Source of the DNA: CAYZDV01 sp964477275
GTDB taxonomy: Bacteria; Acidobacteriota; Aminicenantia; Aminicenantales; Aminicenantaceae
NCBI GenBank assembly: GCA_964477275.1
Contig: CAYZDV010000047.1
Coordinates: forward strand, 1-14,255
Reading direction: 5' to 3'
Length of the DNA: 14,255 bases
This document shows positions 1-7,190 of the stretch, one piece after another. The position numbers were made by a program, and so were the translations under genes. Position 1 is the stretch's first letter. Every line of letters starts with the position of its first letter. Below the pieces are notes generated by a model. The model saw nothing but the letters and a program-made list of their open reading frames with translations, was not told the DNA's origin and did no database searches.

Positions 1-34
1 TCCATTAAACAAGGGATGGCACATGACGTATTTC

Positions 35-1423
35 TCAGAGATGGATAATCTTATCCTTCTCAAACAAGACTATTTTTTCCTTTCCGGCGAGTTTCAGCAA
101 ATTATCCGTGTATCCGCTTTTGGAAAACAGGCAAAAGTATTCACTTCTTTCATCCCTATTCCAATCGACCAGGCGAGCCTTTCTCCTGAGGTCTTCATAA
201 ATATTCACTCCTACTGGCTTATTGCTCCATTTGGCTTCGCCGAAAAGGATTTTTTTCTCCTCATCATTCACAGCAACAAGGTCAATTTCCTCATTCTTAT
301 CCCACCAGCGGCCGATTCTATCAAACGGGAATAATCGGTCTTCATGGCTTTTTGCAATTTCCTGGCATACAACCTCATAATTGTCGGCGACAACAGTGCA
401 AAAATCTTTTTTGATTTTCTTCATGACATAAACAATGGTGCCCTCTTCGATATTCCTCTTATTGGGAAGTACATACCGGAACCAGAATCTGATAAATTGA
501 TCCTGAAGCCCATAAAGTCCTTTTCTTGATTTCAAGGGATTCTTCTCGGTAACAGGGATTTCTTTATGAATGAGGCGGAGGTCCTCCAGAATGAATAAAT
601 ACTTGTGCAAACTGCTTTTCTCAAGCCCCGTCTCATTGACGATCTCACCGAACTTAGTTTTCCCCAGAGCGATAGCCTTCAAGATGGCAAAATAATTGCG
701 CGGCTCCCTGAGTTCCTCGCGCAGAATAAACTCAACCTCATCATAAAGAAATGCCTCAGGCTGGAGGATATTCTCCATTATATTTTTGTCAAGCGATTTT
801 TTTGGCCTGAATCTTTTTAAATAGCTCGGATTTCCTCCGGCAATCGAATAAAATTCCAAGCTGCGTTCAAAAGATAGCCCTGGATAAAACTTCCTGGCAT
901 CAGCAAAAGAAAAAGGCTTCAGAAATATCTGACCGCTTCTTCGGCCAAAAAGCGGGGCTTTCTGTGACAGCGCTTCACTTTCCATCATGCCTATGCTCGA
1001 GCCACATAGGATTAGAAAGACTGGGGTATTTTTCAAGTGCTCATCCCAGCCTGCCTGGAAAATGGATGATACTCCTTTATTGGCTTCAGCAAGATAGGGG
1101 AATTCGTCAAAGACAAGAACCATTCTTCTGTTAATATGATTCTGGGTATATTCGAAAAACCATTTCCAATCCTGAAAGCCTGTTCTCTTCAAGATGTCGT
1201 CTTTATAAAACTGCCCGACCGCTTCACCGATCATCTTCAGGTTTTCCAGCTCATTTATTCTCTGAGCCAGAAAATAGATATGTGGCTTTTCCCTGATAAA
1301 CTGCTTGATCAACTCTGTCTTTCCGATACGCCTTTTTCCATATATAACCATAAGCTGGGCACCTATCTCCTTCCAGAATTTATCCAAGGCGCCAAGCTCT
1401 TTTTCTCTGTTGATGAATTTCAT
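35..1423 (-). CDS. DUF234-type AAA ATPase (archaeal-style ATP-binding protein) with PD-(D/E)XK-like C-terminus
   Basis: Seen: 462 residues. A Walker A motif GKRRIGKT lies at 29-36 and a Walker B strand ending in D106-E107 (LVFDEFPY) at about 102-110. A winged-helix-like segment spans about 245-300 (FGEIVNETGLEKSSLHKYL). The C-terminal part has E379-x-D381 and E396-A-K398 (GEAKW), the pattern of a PD-(D/E)XK nuclease fold. Known: this layout is typical of the archaeal-type ATPase/DUF234 family, common in archaea and scattered in bacteria; its role is not settled, and mobile-element or toxin-like roles have been suggested. The ATG is supported by AGGAAGGG about 6 nt upstream. It stands alone, separated by 305 bp from rfaE2, with operator-like repeats just upstream, so autoregulation is plausible. 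The reading frame is intact with a normal stop. Nuclease activity is inferred from the motif only. Confidence 0.85.
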   Translation of the reverse strand: MKFINREKELGALDKFWKEIGAQLMVIYGKRRIGKTELIKQFIREKPHIYFLAQRINELENLKMIGEAVGQFYKDDILKRTGFQDWKWFFEYTQNHINRRMVLVFDEFPYLAEANKGVSSIFQAGWDEHLKNTPVFLILCGSSIGMMESEALSQKAPLFGRRSGQIFLKPFSFADARKFYPGLSFERSLEFYSIAGGNPSYLKRFRPKKSLDKNIMENILQPEAFLYDEVEFILREELREPRNYFAILKAIALGKTKFGEIVNETGLEKSSLHKYLFILEDLRLIHKEIPVTEKNPLKSRKGLYGLQDQFIRFWFRYVLPNKRNIEEGTIVYVMKKIKKDFCTVVADNYEVVCQEIAKSHEDRLFPFDRIGRWWDKNEEIDLVAVNDEEKKILFGEAKWSNKPVGVNIYEDLRRKARLVDWNRDERSEYFCLFSKSGYTDNLLKLAGKEKIVLFEKDKIIHL

Positions 1424-1444
1424 TTTTTACCCTTCCTGATATTT

Positions 1445-1487
1445 GTCTACTCAAAAGTAGACTAATCTAAAGTAGACTAATTGTCAA
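1445..1487 (-). promoter_or_regulatory. Promoter/operator cluster upstream of the DUF234 ATPase
   Basis: On the minus strand a TTGACA box (1482-1487) is followed 17 bp later by TAGTCT (1459-1464), a weak -10 with only three of six consensus bases. The box region is filled with repeats. The 13-mer AAAGTAGACTAAT (plus strand) occurs at 1454-1466 and 1469-1481, 15 bp apart. A third site in opposite orientation makes a perfect 7-bp inverted repeat, GTCTACT (1445-1451) and AGTAGAC (1456-1462), with a 4-nt loop. A protein bound here would cover the promoter. The winged-helix region of the adjacent ATPase is the obvious candidate ligand, but that is inference. Confidence 0.55.
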
Positions 1488-1547
1488 GAATAAAATAAGA
1501 AGTCGCGTATCAAATCAAAATCTGGCATAACGGGCAGCCGATACTGC

Positions 1548-1577
1548 GTTTCAATCCCTTACGAGTAGGCTAAGAAT
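1548..1577 (-). CRISPR. Solitary CRISPR-repeat-like sequence (possible array remnant)
   Basis: The 30-nt stretch begins GTTTCAATCCCTTACG on the plus strand and ends GTAGGCTAAGAAT. Read on the minus strand it ends AAGGGATTGAAAC, so its last eight bases are ATTGAAAC. Known: many type I/III repeats are 30 nt, have the form GTTT-TAGCCTACC-(4 nt)-AAGGGATTGAAAC, and leave an ATTGAAAC 5' handle on crRNA. Here the opposite end is degenerate (A instead of the initial G, and a changed centre). No second copy occurs at array spacing on either side and no cas gene is in the window, so this is at most one decayed or orphan unit. The resemblance is from memory of repeat families, not from a search. Confidence 0.35.
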
Positions 1578-1622
1578 CAAAGCGCTTGTAGAAATGATAA
1601 TTTCAGTGGCTGTGAACGGTTT

Positions 1623-1640
1623 CTTTGATTCTCATCAAAG
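1623..1640. repeat. Perfect 7-bp inverted repeat (hairpin)
   Basis: CTTTGAT (1623-1629) and ATCAAAG (1634-1640) are perfect inverted repeats around the loop TCTC. A further segment GAATCAAAG (1574-1582) is complementary to CTTTGATTC (1623-1631), so two alternative pairings are possible. The minus strand continues into AAACCG rather than a T-run, so it is not a standard intrinsic terminator for the operon ending at 1729. Confidence 0.5.
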
Positions 1641-1728
1641 GGACTTGATAAGATCGCTCCATCTCCTCCAGTCGGCCAGAGATGCAGCTTATATGGATGG
1701 CTAAGAACTATCTGGATGTTTTGAATCC

Positions 1729-2265
1729 TTATTTTTTTCCCGCCGCTGCCCGGAGTATTCGCTCGACAATCTCAGACGTTGACCTCCCTTCAAGGTAAGG
1801 CACAACCGCCACCCTGCCGCCCGTCTCCTCCACCTCTTTTTTCCCCACCACGTCCTCCGGCTTCCAGTCCCCGCCTTTGACCAGGACGTCGGGCAGGAGG
1901 AGTGCGACGACTCTCCGGGGCGTCTCCTCCGAAAAAGGAACCAGAAAATCGATATCCTCAATGGCGGAGAGAATCTCCAGCCTTTCCTTCAGGGGAAAGA
2001 TGGGCCGCGAAGGTCCCTTGATTCTCCTGACCGACGCATCGTCATTGACGGCGACGATCAGGACGTCACCTCTTCTCTTCGCTTCCCTGAAGAGGTAGAT
2101 ATGCCCGCTGTGGAGAAGGTCAAAGCAGCCGTTGGTAAACACGACGGTCTTCCCTTCACGGCGGAAACCGGTGCGGATTCTGACCAGGTCAGCGATCGGC
2201 TGAATCTTTTTCGGCATTTCTCTTTCGAATCTTTTCATTTGTTCGACCTTCGCATGATTTTTCAC
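1729..2265 (-). CDS. rfaE2: D-glycero-beta-D-manno-heptose 1-phosphate adenylyltransferase (RfaE2/HldE C-terminal type)
   Basis: Role: transfers AMP from ATP to heptose 1-phosphate to give ADP-heptose, the precursor of LPS inner core. Seen (numbering from the GTG at 2265): FTNGCFDLLHSGH at 43-55 with the nucleotidyltransferase HxGH (52-55), VNDDASVRRIKGPSRP at about 73-88, the KGGDW element at 130-134, and GRSTSEIV at 160-167. This is the stand-alone adenylyltransferase; no kinase domain is fused. Start choice: the GTG overlaps the trmN6 stop as GTGA, but homologues usually begin about 25 residues before FTNGCFD. The ATG at 2217 (17th codon) or at 2238 (10th codon, with GAAGGT upstream) may therefore be the true start. 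It is the last gene of the long operon and tells that the cell makes heptose-containing LPS. Confidence 0.93.
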   Translation of the reverse strand: MKNHAKVEQMKRFEREMPKKIQPIADLVRIRTGFRREGKTVVFTNGCFDLLHSGHIYLFREAKRRGDVLIVAVNDDASVRRIKGPSRPIFPLKERLEILSAIEDIDFLVPFSEETPRRVVALLLPDVLVKGGDWKPEDVVGKKEVEETGGRVAVVPYLEGRSTSEIVERILRAAAGKK

Positions 2266-3011
2266 TCCGCCGCACGCACCCGCCCTCGAAAAATTTCCTC
2301 GGCTTCGGAAGTGTAGCGGCCGGATTTGTCATAAATGATGAAGGGAGGCATAACGTTTTCTCTTGCCATGCGGAAATCCGAACCCACCAGCAGCAGGCTG
2401 GGAGGGCCTCCTGGCCGGGAATGGACACGGCGCAACGCGCTGAGTTTCAGACCGTTTTTTTCCATGGCCTGGAAAATGTCTTTTTCTCGCCGTGCGGGAA
2501 AAACGAAATAGGCACTGCCGGTGCTTTTGAGCAGCTGGCTGGCTTTCCGGATGACATCAAAGATATCACACCGGATTTCGTGCCTGGCCACGGATTTCTC
2601 CTCGGAGACGCTCAAATTCCCCTTGCCCTTCTTGATATACGGAGGGTTGGAGAAGACAACATCAAACTTTTTCGGAGGGTCGAATCGGCGCAGGTCTTCC
2701 TGGACCACGGTGATTCTCTCCTCCAGGTGATTGATCCGGACATTCCTCCTGGCCAGGTCAGCCAGAGAACCCTGAATCTCGACGGCCGTGATATGGCCAA
2801 AAGGCTTGATGCTCAGCAGGAGTGAGATGATGCCGCAGCCCGCGCCGAGCTCCAGAAGCTCGTCCGAAGGCCGGGTGGGGATGAAATCGGCCAGCAAAGG
2901 GGCGTCGACGGAAAAACGGTATCCTTTTTTCTTCTGGAGGACAAGGATGCGGCCGTGATAGAAAGTATCCAGGGTCTCATCCTCACCCTGCAGCGGATGG
3001 CTCCTCTTCAT
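2262..3011 (-). CDS. trmN6: TrmN6-family class I SAM-dependent methyltransferase (tRNA1(Val) A37-N6 type)
   Basis: Seen: 249 residues. The N-terminus ETLDTFYHGRILVLQKKKGY (12-31) followed by RFSVDAPLLADF is characteristic of COG4123/YfiC. Motif I is LELGAGCGI (53-61), an acidic strand end with E78 follows, and the N6-adenine methyltransferase motif NPPY is at 122-125. Known: YfiC/TrmN6 methylates N6 of A37 in tRNA1(Val). The family also contains uncharacterised relatives, so the exact substrate is inferred. The start overlaps the 3' end of atpC by 29 nt and there is no strong Shine-Dalgarno, so translation probably depends on coupling. Its stop overlaps the next gene as GTGA. Position between atpC and rfaE2 appears to be operon packing rather than a functional link. 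Confidence 0.85.
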   Translation of the reverse strand: MKRSHPLQGEDETLDTFYHGRILVLQKKKGYRFSVDAPLLADFIPTRPSDELLELGAGCGIISLLLSIKPFGHITAVEIQGSLADLARRNVRINHLEERITVVQEDLRRFDPPKKFDVVFSNPPYIKKGKGNLSVSEEKSVARHEIRCDIFDVIRKASQLLKSTGSAYFVFPARREKDIFQAMEKNGLKLSALRRVHSRPGGPPSLLLVGSDFRMARENVMPPFIIYDKSGRYTSEAEEIFRGRVRAAE

Positions 3012-3276
3012 CTTTGGCCAACTCGGTTAAAACCAGAACCTGTTCGGGGAGGATTTCTGCATAGCCTCCCTGAACAGCGAGTGTCTTCTCTTTCCCTCCT
3101 CTCCGGAACCCGAGACGTCCCCTGCCCACGGCCAGAAACAGCGGACGGTGCCCGGGAAGAATCCCCACATACCCTTCCAGGCTGGGCAGAGAAACCTCCT
3201 CGACCTCCTCGTCCACCAGCAGCTCGTGAGGGCTGATGACTCTCAGCCGGAGTGAAGAGGGCAGTCCCTGACTCAT
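2983..3276 (-). CDS. atpC: F1Fo ATP synthase epsilon subunit, short form lacking the C-terminal helices
   Basis: Role: part of the central stalk, attached to gamma and the c-ring. Seen: 97 residues. The N-terminal beta-sandwich is complete, with LPSLEGYVGILPGHRP at 30-44, a Gly-rich turn (GRGRLGFRRGGKEK) and VQGGYAEILPEQVLVLTELA up to about 88. It then stops after an acidic tail (KDEEEPSAAG). Usual bacterial epsilon is about 130-140 residues with a two-helix C-terminal domain that inhibits ATP hydrolysis; that domain is absent here. The following DNA codes for trmN6 in another frame with no sign of a lost helical pair, so this appears natural rather than a frameshift. Known: short epsilon subunits also occur in green sulfur bacteria. 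The ATG overlaps the atpD stop as ATGA. Confidence 0.93.
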   Translation of the reverse strand: MSQGLPSSLRLRVISPHELLVDEEVEEVSLPSLEGYVGILPGHRPLFLAVGRGRLGFRRGGKEKTLAVQGGYAEILPEQVLVLTELAKDEEEPSAAG

Positions 3277-4778
3277 GCCGCTTTCAATTCCTCGGCCCGC
3301 CGGCCGACTTCCTCGATGTTTCCCACCATGTAGAATGCCTGCTCGGGCTTCTCGTCGTGCTGGCCCTCGACGATCTCCTTGAAACCCCGGACGGTCTCCT
3401 CGATGGTCACGTACTTCCCGGACCTTCCGGTGAACTCTTCGGCGACGTGGAAGGGCTGGGAGAGGAAGCGCTGGATTTTCCGCGCCCGGGCCACGATCAG
3501 CTTGTCCTCCTCAGAGAGCTCTTCAATGCCCAGGATGGTGATGATGTCCTGAAGGTCCTTGTACCTCTGGAGAATTTCCTTGACCTGCCTGGCCACCTGG
3601 TAGTGCTCCTCTCCGATGACTCTCGGGTCCAGAATGCGAGAATAGGAAGAGAGGGGATCCACGGCCGGATATATGCCCATCTCTGTCAGAGCCCGGGAGA
3701 GGTTGGTGGTGGCATCCAGGTGGGAGAAGGTGGTGGCCGGTGCCGGGTCGGTGAAGTCGTCAGCGGGAACATAGATGGCCTGGACAGAGGTGATGGAGCC
3801 CTTTCTGGTGGAGGTGATTCTCTCCTCCAGCTCGCCCAGCTCAGTGGCCAGGTTGGGCTGGTAGCCGACCGCTGACGGCATCCGTCCCAGCAGGACCGAA
3901 ACCTCTGAGCCGGCCTGGACGAAGCGGAAGATGTTATCGATGAAGAGGAGGATATCCTGGTTCATCTCGTCGCGAAAATACTCCGCCACAGACAGAGCGG
4001 CCAGGCCAACCCTGAGCCTTGCTCCGGGAGGCTCGGTCATCTGCCCGTAGATGAGAGCCGTCTTGTCGATGACCCCGGACTGCTTCATCTCCAGCCAGAG
4101 GTCATTCCCTTCCCGGGTTCGCTCGCCGACTCCGGCGAAAACCGAGTATCCGCCGTGCTTCTTGGCCACGTTGTGAATGAGCTCCATGATGATGACCGTC
4201 TTCCCCACTCCCGCACCGCCGAAAAGCCCGATCTTCCCGCCCTTGAGGAAGGGCTGGATGAGGTCGATGACCTTGATGCCCGTCTCGAACATCTCCAGCT
4301 TGGTGCTTTGCTCTTCGAGCGAGGGCGGGGTGCGGTGGATGGGGTATCTCTTCTTTGCTTTGATCGGCCCGAGATGGTCGACCGGCTCCCCGATGACGTT
4401 GATCAAGCGGCCCAGGGTCTCCTCCCCGACAGGAACCTGGATCGGCCCTCTGAGGTCGATGGCCTTCATTCCACGGGCCAGTCCGTCGGTGGGATGCATG
4501 GAGACGCAGCGGACCTTGTCTTCCCCGATATGCTGCTCGGCTTCCACGATGATGTCCACCGGGATGGCCGCCTCAAATCCCTCGTCCGTGACGCGGATGG
4601 CGTTGTAAATTTCAGGAAGCTGCTGGCCTTTGAACTCGATGTCCACCACGGGCCCGATGACCTGGACCACTCTGCCCTCCCTCACTTTTTTCTGATCCTT
4701 AGCACCGGACTCTGTCTCCGGCTTTTTCTGCGCTCGGGTCTTCTTGCTCTGCTGACGCTTCGCTTGTATTCGGGCCAT
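3273..4778 (-). CDS. atpD: F1Fo ATP synthase catalytic beta subunit
   Basis: Role: catalytic subunit of F1 making ATP from ADP and phosphate. Seen: 501 residues. P-loop GGAGVGKT at 187-194, catalytic GERTREGND at 218-226 (E219), Walker B LLFID with D281, LLGRMPSAVGYQP at 297-308, and the DELSEED-loop equivalent EELSEED at 419-425. All catalytic residues are present. Oddity: an N-terminal extension of about 30 residues, rich in Lys/Arg/Gln (QAKRQQSKKTRAQKK), precedes the usual opening REGRVVQVIGPVVD. The ATG at 4778 has GGGAG about 7 nt upstream, supporting the long form. An in-frame GTG at codon 32 would give a standard N-terminus but has no good ribosome site. It follows atpG by 17 bp and overlaps atpC by 4 bp. 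Confidence 0.98.
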   Translation of the reverse strand: MARIQAKRQQSKKTRAQKKPETESGAKDQKKVREGRVVQVIGPVVDIEFKGQQLPEIYNAIRVTDEGFEAAIPVDIIVEAEQHIGEDKVRCVSMHPTDGLARGMKAIDLRGPIQVPVGEETLGRLINVIGEPVDHLGPIKAKKRYPIHRTPPSLEEQSTKLEMFETGIKVIDLIQPFLKGGKIGLFGGAGVGKTVIIMELIHNVAKKHGGYSVFAGVGERTREGNDLWLEMKQSGVIDKTALIYGQMTEPPGARLRVGLAALSVAEYFRDEMNQDILLFIDNIFRFVQAGSEVSVLLGRMPSAVGYQPNLATELGELEERITSTRKGSITSVQAIYVPADDFTDPAPATTFSHLDATTNLSRALTEMGIYPAVDPLSSYSRILDPRVIGEEHYQVARQVKEILQRYKDLQDIITILGIEELSEEDKLIVARARKIQRFLSQPFHVAEEFTGRSGKYVTIEETVRGFKEIVEGQHDEKPEQAFYMVGNIEEVGRRAEELKAA

Positions 4779-4795
4779 TTCGATCTCCCAATCGT

Positions 4796-5662
4796 CTATT
4801 TTTTGGCCAGACTCTCGACAGCTGTCATGATCTCCAGCAGCTCTTTGGTGATGGAGGCCTGGCGGATCTTGTTCAAGACGAGGATTAAATCCTCGATCAG
4901 CTCCTGGGCATTCTTGGTGGCATTGTCCATGGCCATCATCCGGGCTGCGTGTTCGGCAGCCTGGGATTCGAAGAAAAAATGCTGGACCTGATTTTCGACA
5001 TGAAGGGGAAGAAGCGCATTGATGAAGGTCTCAGTCGCTGGCTCCCAGTCCGGAGGCAGAATCTCCTTCCCTTCCTCCTTCCGGGGAGCGCTGAGGGGAA
5101 GGAGCCGGGTGATGGTGACCCGGGGAGCGAGGATGGACTTGAACTCGTTATAGGCCGCATAGACGGCATCGGTCCTGTTGAAGGCAAAGAGCCGAATCAG
5201 AAACCGGGCCAGGTCTTTCAAGTCTTCCAGACTGATCTTGTGGACCGTATCGGGATAGGCCCGGTCGACAGGAAAGGGATGCCTCTTGAAAAAAGAAACA
5301 GCTTTTTTCCCCAGCAGGACCAGCCGCACCTGGGAACGGAGGGCTTTCTCCTCGAAGAACGAATGAGCCGCGGCCAGCAGGTTGGAGTTGAACGCCCCGG
5401 CAAGTCCCTTGTCCGAAGTGATGACCACTCCTTCCACACGCTTTTCCTCTCGTTCGGCGAGCAGGGGATGGTTGAGCCTCCGGGCCCAGAAGGCCGCCAT
5501 GGCCGTCAAATCCGGCGAGGTGTGCCAGTAGGGCCGGGCCTCCATCACCAATCGCTGCGCCTTCTTGAACTTGGCCGTGGCCACGGTCTTCATGGCCTGG
5601 GTGATCTGCTGGGTGTTGCGGACGCTTTTGATCCGTCTCCTGAGGTCGATTAAAGCGGGCAT
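4796..5662 (-). CDS. atpG: F1Fo ATP synthase gamma subunit
   Basis: Role: the rotating central shaft of F1. Seen: 288 residues, normal for the family. The N-terminal coiled-coil helix starts MPALIDLRRRIKSVRNTQQI and continues TQAMKTVATAKFKKAQ. The Rossmann-like middle has SDKGLAGAFNSN at 83-94 (family form SDRGLCGGFN). The C-terminal helix reads NATKNAQELIEDL and NKIRQASITKELLEI, as expected for packing in the alpha/beta hexamer. The reading frame is open 102 nt further upstream, but the ATG at 5662 matches the family start, lies 1 bp after the atpA stop, and has GGGGAAGG about 6 nt upstream. Confidence 0.97.
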   Translation of the reverse strand: MPALIDLRRRIKSVRNTQQITQAMKTVATAKFKKAQRLVMEARPYWHTSPDLTAMAAFWARRLNHPLLAEREEKRVEGVVITSDKGLAGAFNSNLLAAAHSFFEEKALRSQVRLVLLGKKAVSFFKRHPFPVDRAYPDTVHKISLEDLKDLARFLIRLFAFNRTDAVYAAYNEFKSILAPRVTITRLLPLSAPRKEEGKEILPPDWEPATETFINALLPLHVENQVQHFFFESQAAEHAARMMAMDNATKNAQELIEDLILVLNKIRQASITKELLEIMTAVESLAKK

Positions 5663-5663
5663 C

Positions 5664-7187
5664 TTAGACCTTCCCCTTCTCCTCTTTGAAAAGCTTGTTG
5701 AACTCCCGCAGGGCGGCACTGATGGCCTTATCCAGCTCGGCGTCGATTTCCTTTTTCCGGGCAATCCTCTTCAGCAGGTCAGCGTGCTCCCTGTCAAAAT
5801 GCTCATAAAGCCGCTTTTCATATTCCTTGATCTGGCCGACCGGGAATTCATCCAGAATGCCCCTGTTCCCGGCATAGATGATCAGAATCTGCTTCTCCAC
5901 GTCCAGGGGAACGTACTGGTCCTGCTTGAGGACTTCAGTCAGCCTGTGGCCTCTTTCCAGCTGGGCCTGGCTGGTCTTGTCCAGCTCGGTTCCGAATTGG
6001 GCGAAGGTCAGGAGCTCGCGGTACTGAGCCAGATCCAGCCGCAGCTGGCCGGCAACCTGCTTCATGGCTTTGATCTGGGCGTTTCCTCCCACCCTGGAGA
6101 CCGATATGCCGACATTGATGGCCGGCCGGACTCCGGCGTTGAACAGCTCTGGCTCAAGGTAGATCTGGCCGTCCGTGATGGAGATGACATTCGTCGGAAT
6201 GTAGCCTGAAACGTCTCCGGCCTGAGTCTCGATGATGGGCAGTGCGGTCAGGGACCCTCCGCCGTTTTCATCATTGTATTTGGCCGCCCGCTCCAGCAGC
6301 CGGGAATGAAGATAGAACACGTCGCCGGGGTAGGCCTCTCTTCCCGGCGGCCGCCGCAAAAGAAGCGATATCTCCCTGTAAGCGGCGGCATGCTTGGAGA
6401 GGTCATCGTAGATGACAAGCGCATGCTGGCCGTTGTCCCGGAAATACTCGCCAATGGCACAGCCGGAATAAGCGGCCAGATACTGAAGAGACGAGGGTTC
6501 GCTGGCCGAGGAGGCGACGACGATCGTGTAGTCCATTGCCCCGAAATCTTCCAGGATCTTGATGATGTAGGCGATGGTGGAGTTCTTCTGGCCGATGGCC
6601 ACGTAGACACAGACCACGTCCTTCCCCTTCTGGTTGATGATGGTATCCACGACGAGGGCCGTCTTCCCCGTCTGGCGGTCACCGATGATAAGCTCTCTCT
6701 GGCCTCTGCCGATGGGAATCATGGCGTCGATGGCCTTGATTCCAGTCTGGAGGGGTTCCTTCACCGGCAGCCGTTCCACCACTCCTGGAGCGAGGCGCTC
6801 TGCGTACATGTGCACATCGGTCTTGATCGGGCCTTTCTCGTCCACAGGAATCCCCAGAGGATTCACCACGCGGCCGACGAGTGCCGGTCCAGCCGGAACC
6901 TGCAGGATCCGGTGGGTGCGCTTCACCAGGTCGCCTTCCTTGACCAGGTGGCTTTCTCCCAGAAGCACAGCCCCGACGCTGTCTTCCTCCAGGTTCAGGG
7001 CCACTCCGTGGACATCGTTGGGAAATTCCAGAAGCTCGTTGTACATGACACGGTCCAGGCCGTAGATACGCGCAACCCCGTCTCCGACAGAAGTGACGGT
7101 CCCGACTTCCTGGATATCGATGCCCGGCTCGCTCTGCTCGATCTGGCGCTGGATGATCCTGCTGATTTCATCGGCTTTGATTTCCAT
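5664..7187 (-). CDS. atpA: F1Fo ATP synthase alpha subunit
   Basis: Role: non-catalytic nucleotide-binding subunit of the F1 hexamer. Seen: 507 residues, usual length. The N-terminal beta-barrel has VTSVGDGVARIYGLD at 31-45, the P-loop GDRQTGKT is at 169-176, VIYDDLSKHAAAYRE at 258-272 includes the second Walker segment, and LLLRRPPGREAYPGDVFYLH runs at 275-294. The arginine finger is in SVSRVGG (R365). The sequence is complete and conventional. The ATG at 7187 lies 3 bp after the atpH stop, with GAAGGAT about 6 nt upstream. Its stop is 1 bp from atpG. Confidence 0.98.
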   Translation of the reverse strand: MEIKADEISRIIQRQIEQSEPGIDIQEVGTVTSVGDGVARIYGLDRVMYNELLEFPNDVHGVALNLEEDSVGAVLLGESHLVKEGDLVKRTHRILQVPAGPALVGRVVNPLGIPVDEKGPIKTDVHMYAERLAPGVVERLPVKEPLQTGIKAIDAMIPIGRGQRELIIGDRQTGKTALVVDTIINQKGKDVVCVYVAIGQKNSTIAYIIKILEDFGAMDYTIVVASSASEPSSLQYLAAYSGCAIGEYFRDNGQHALVIYDDLSKHAAAYREISLLLRRPPGREAYPGDVFYLHSRLLERAAKYNDENGGGSLTALPIIETQAGDVSGYIPTNVISITDGQIYLEPELFNAGVRPAINVGISVSRVGGNAQIKAMKQVAGQLRLDLAQYRELLTFAQFGTELDKTSQAQLERGHRLTEVLKQDQYVPLDVEKQILIIYAGNRGILDEFPVGQIKEYEKRLYEHFDREHADLLKRIARKKEIDAELDKAISAALREFNKLFKEEKGKV

Positions 7188-7190
7188 GGC

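Larger units (their letters stand above)
1488..1728. other. Intergenic region between rfaE2 and the DUF234 ATPase promoter
   Basis: No gene of normal size is visible here. The stretch holds an orphan CRISPR-repeat-like 30-mer (1548-1577) and a perfect hairpin (1623-1640). A short open stretch on the minus strand (1603-1662) could encode 19 residues but lacks a properly spaced ribosome site. I see no intrinsic terminator for the long operon that ends at 1729: nothing combines a GC stem with a T-run on the minus strand. Base composition is more AT-rich than in the operon. Confidence 0.6.

Noticed and set aside
1619..1648. A second CRISPR repeat starting GTTTC at 71 bp from the first
   Set aside because: The phase fits an array, but after the first five bases the sequence diverges from the 30-mer and forms its own hairpin instead.
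1603..1662. A 19-codon minus-strand frame in the gap before the DUF234 ATPase (MERSYQVPLMRIKETVHSH)
   Set aside because: The purine run GGAGGAG directly abuts the ATG, which is too close for a ribosome site, and there is no recognised family. It might be the tail of a decayed gene, but that cannot be supported.
2955..3011. Frameshift that could have cut off the epsilon C-terminal domain
   Set aside because: The DNA after the epsilon stop is the intact, well-conserved N-terminus of the TrmN6-type methyltransferase; no second-frame helical-pair coding is visible.
5663..5764. Extended N-terminus for the gamma subunit
   Set aside because: The extension lies in the atpA 3' end, has no family resemblance, and the ATG at 5662 has a good ribosome site and the canonical N-terminus.
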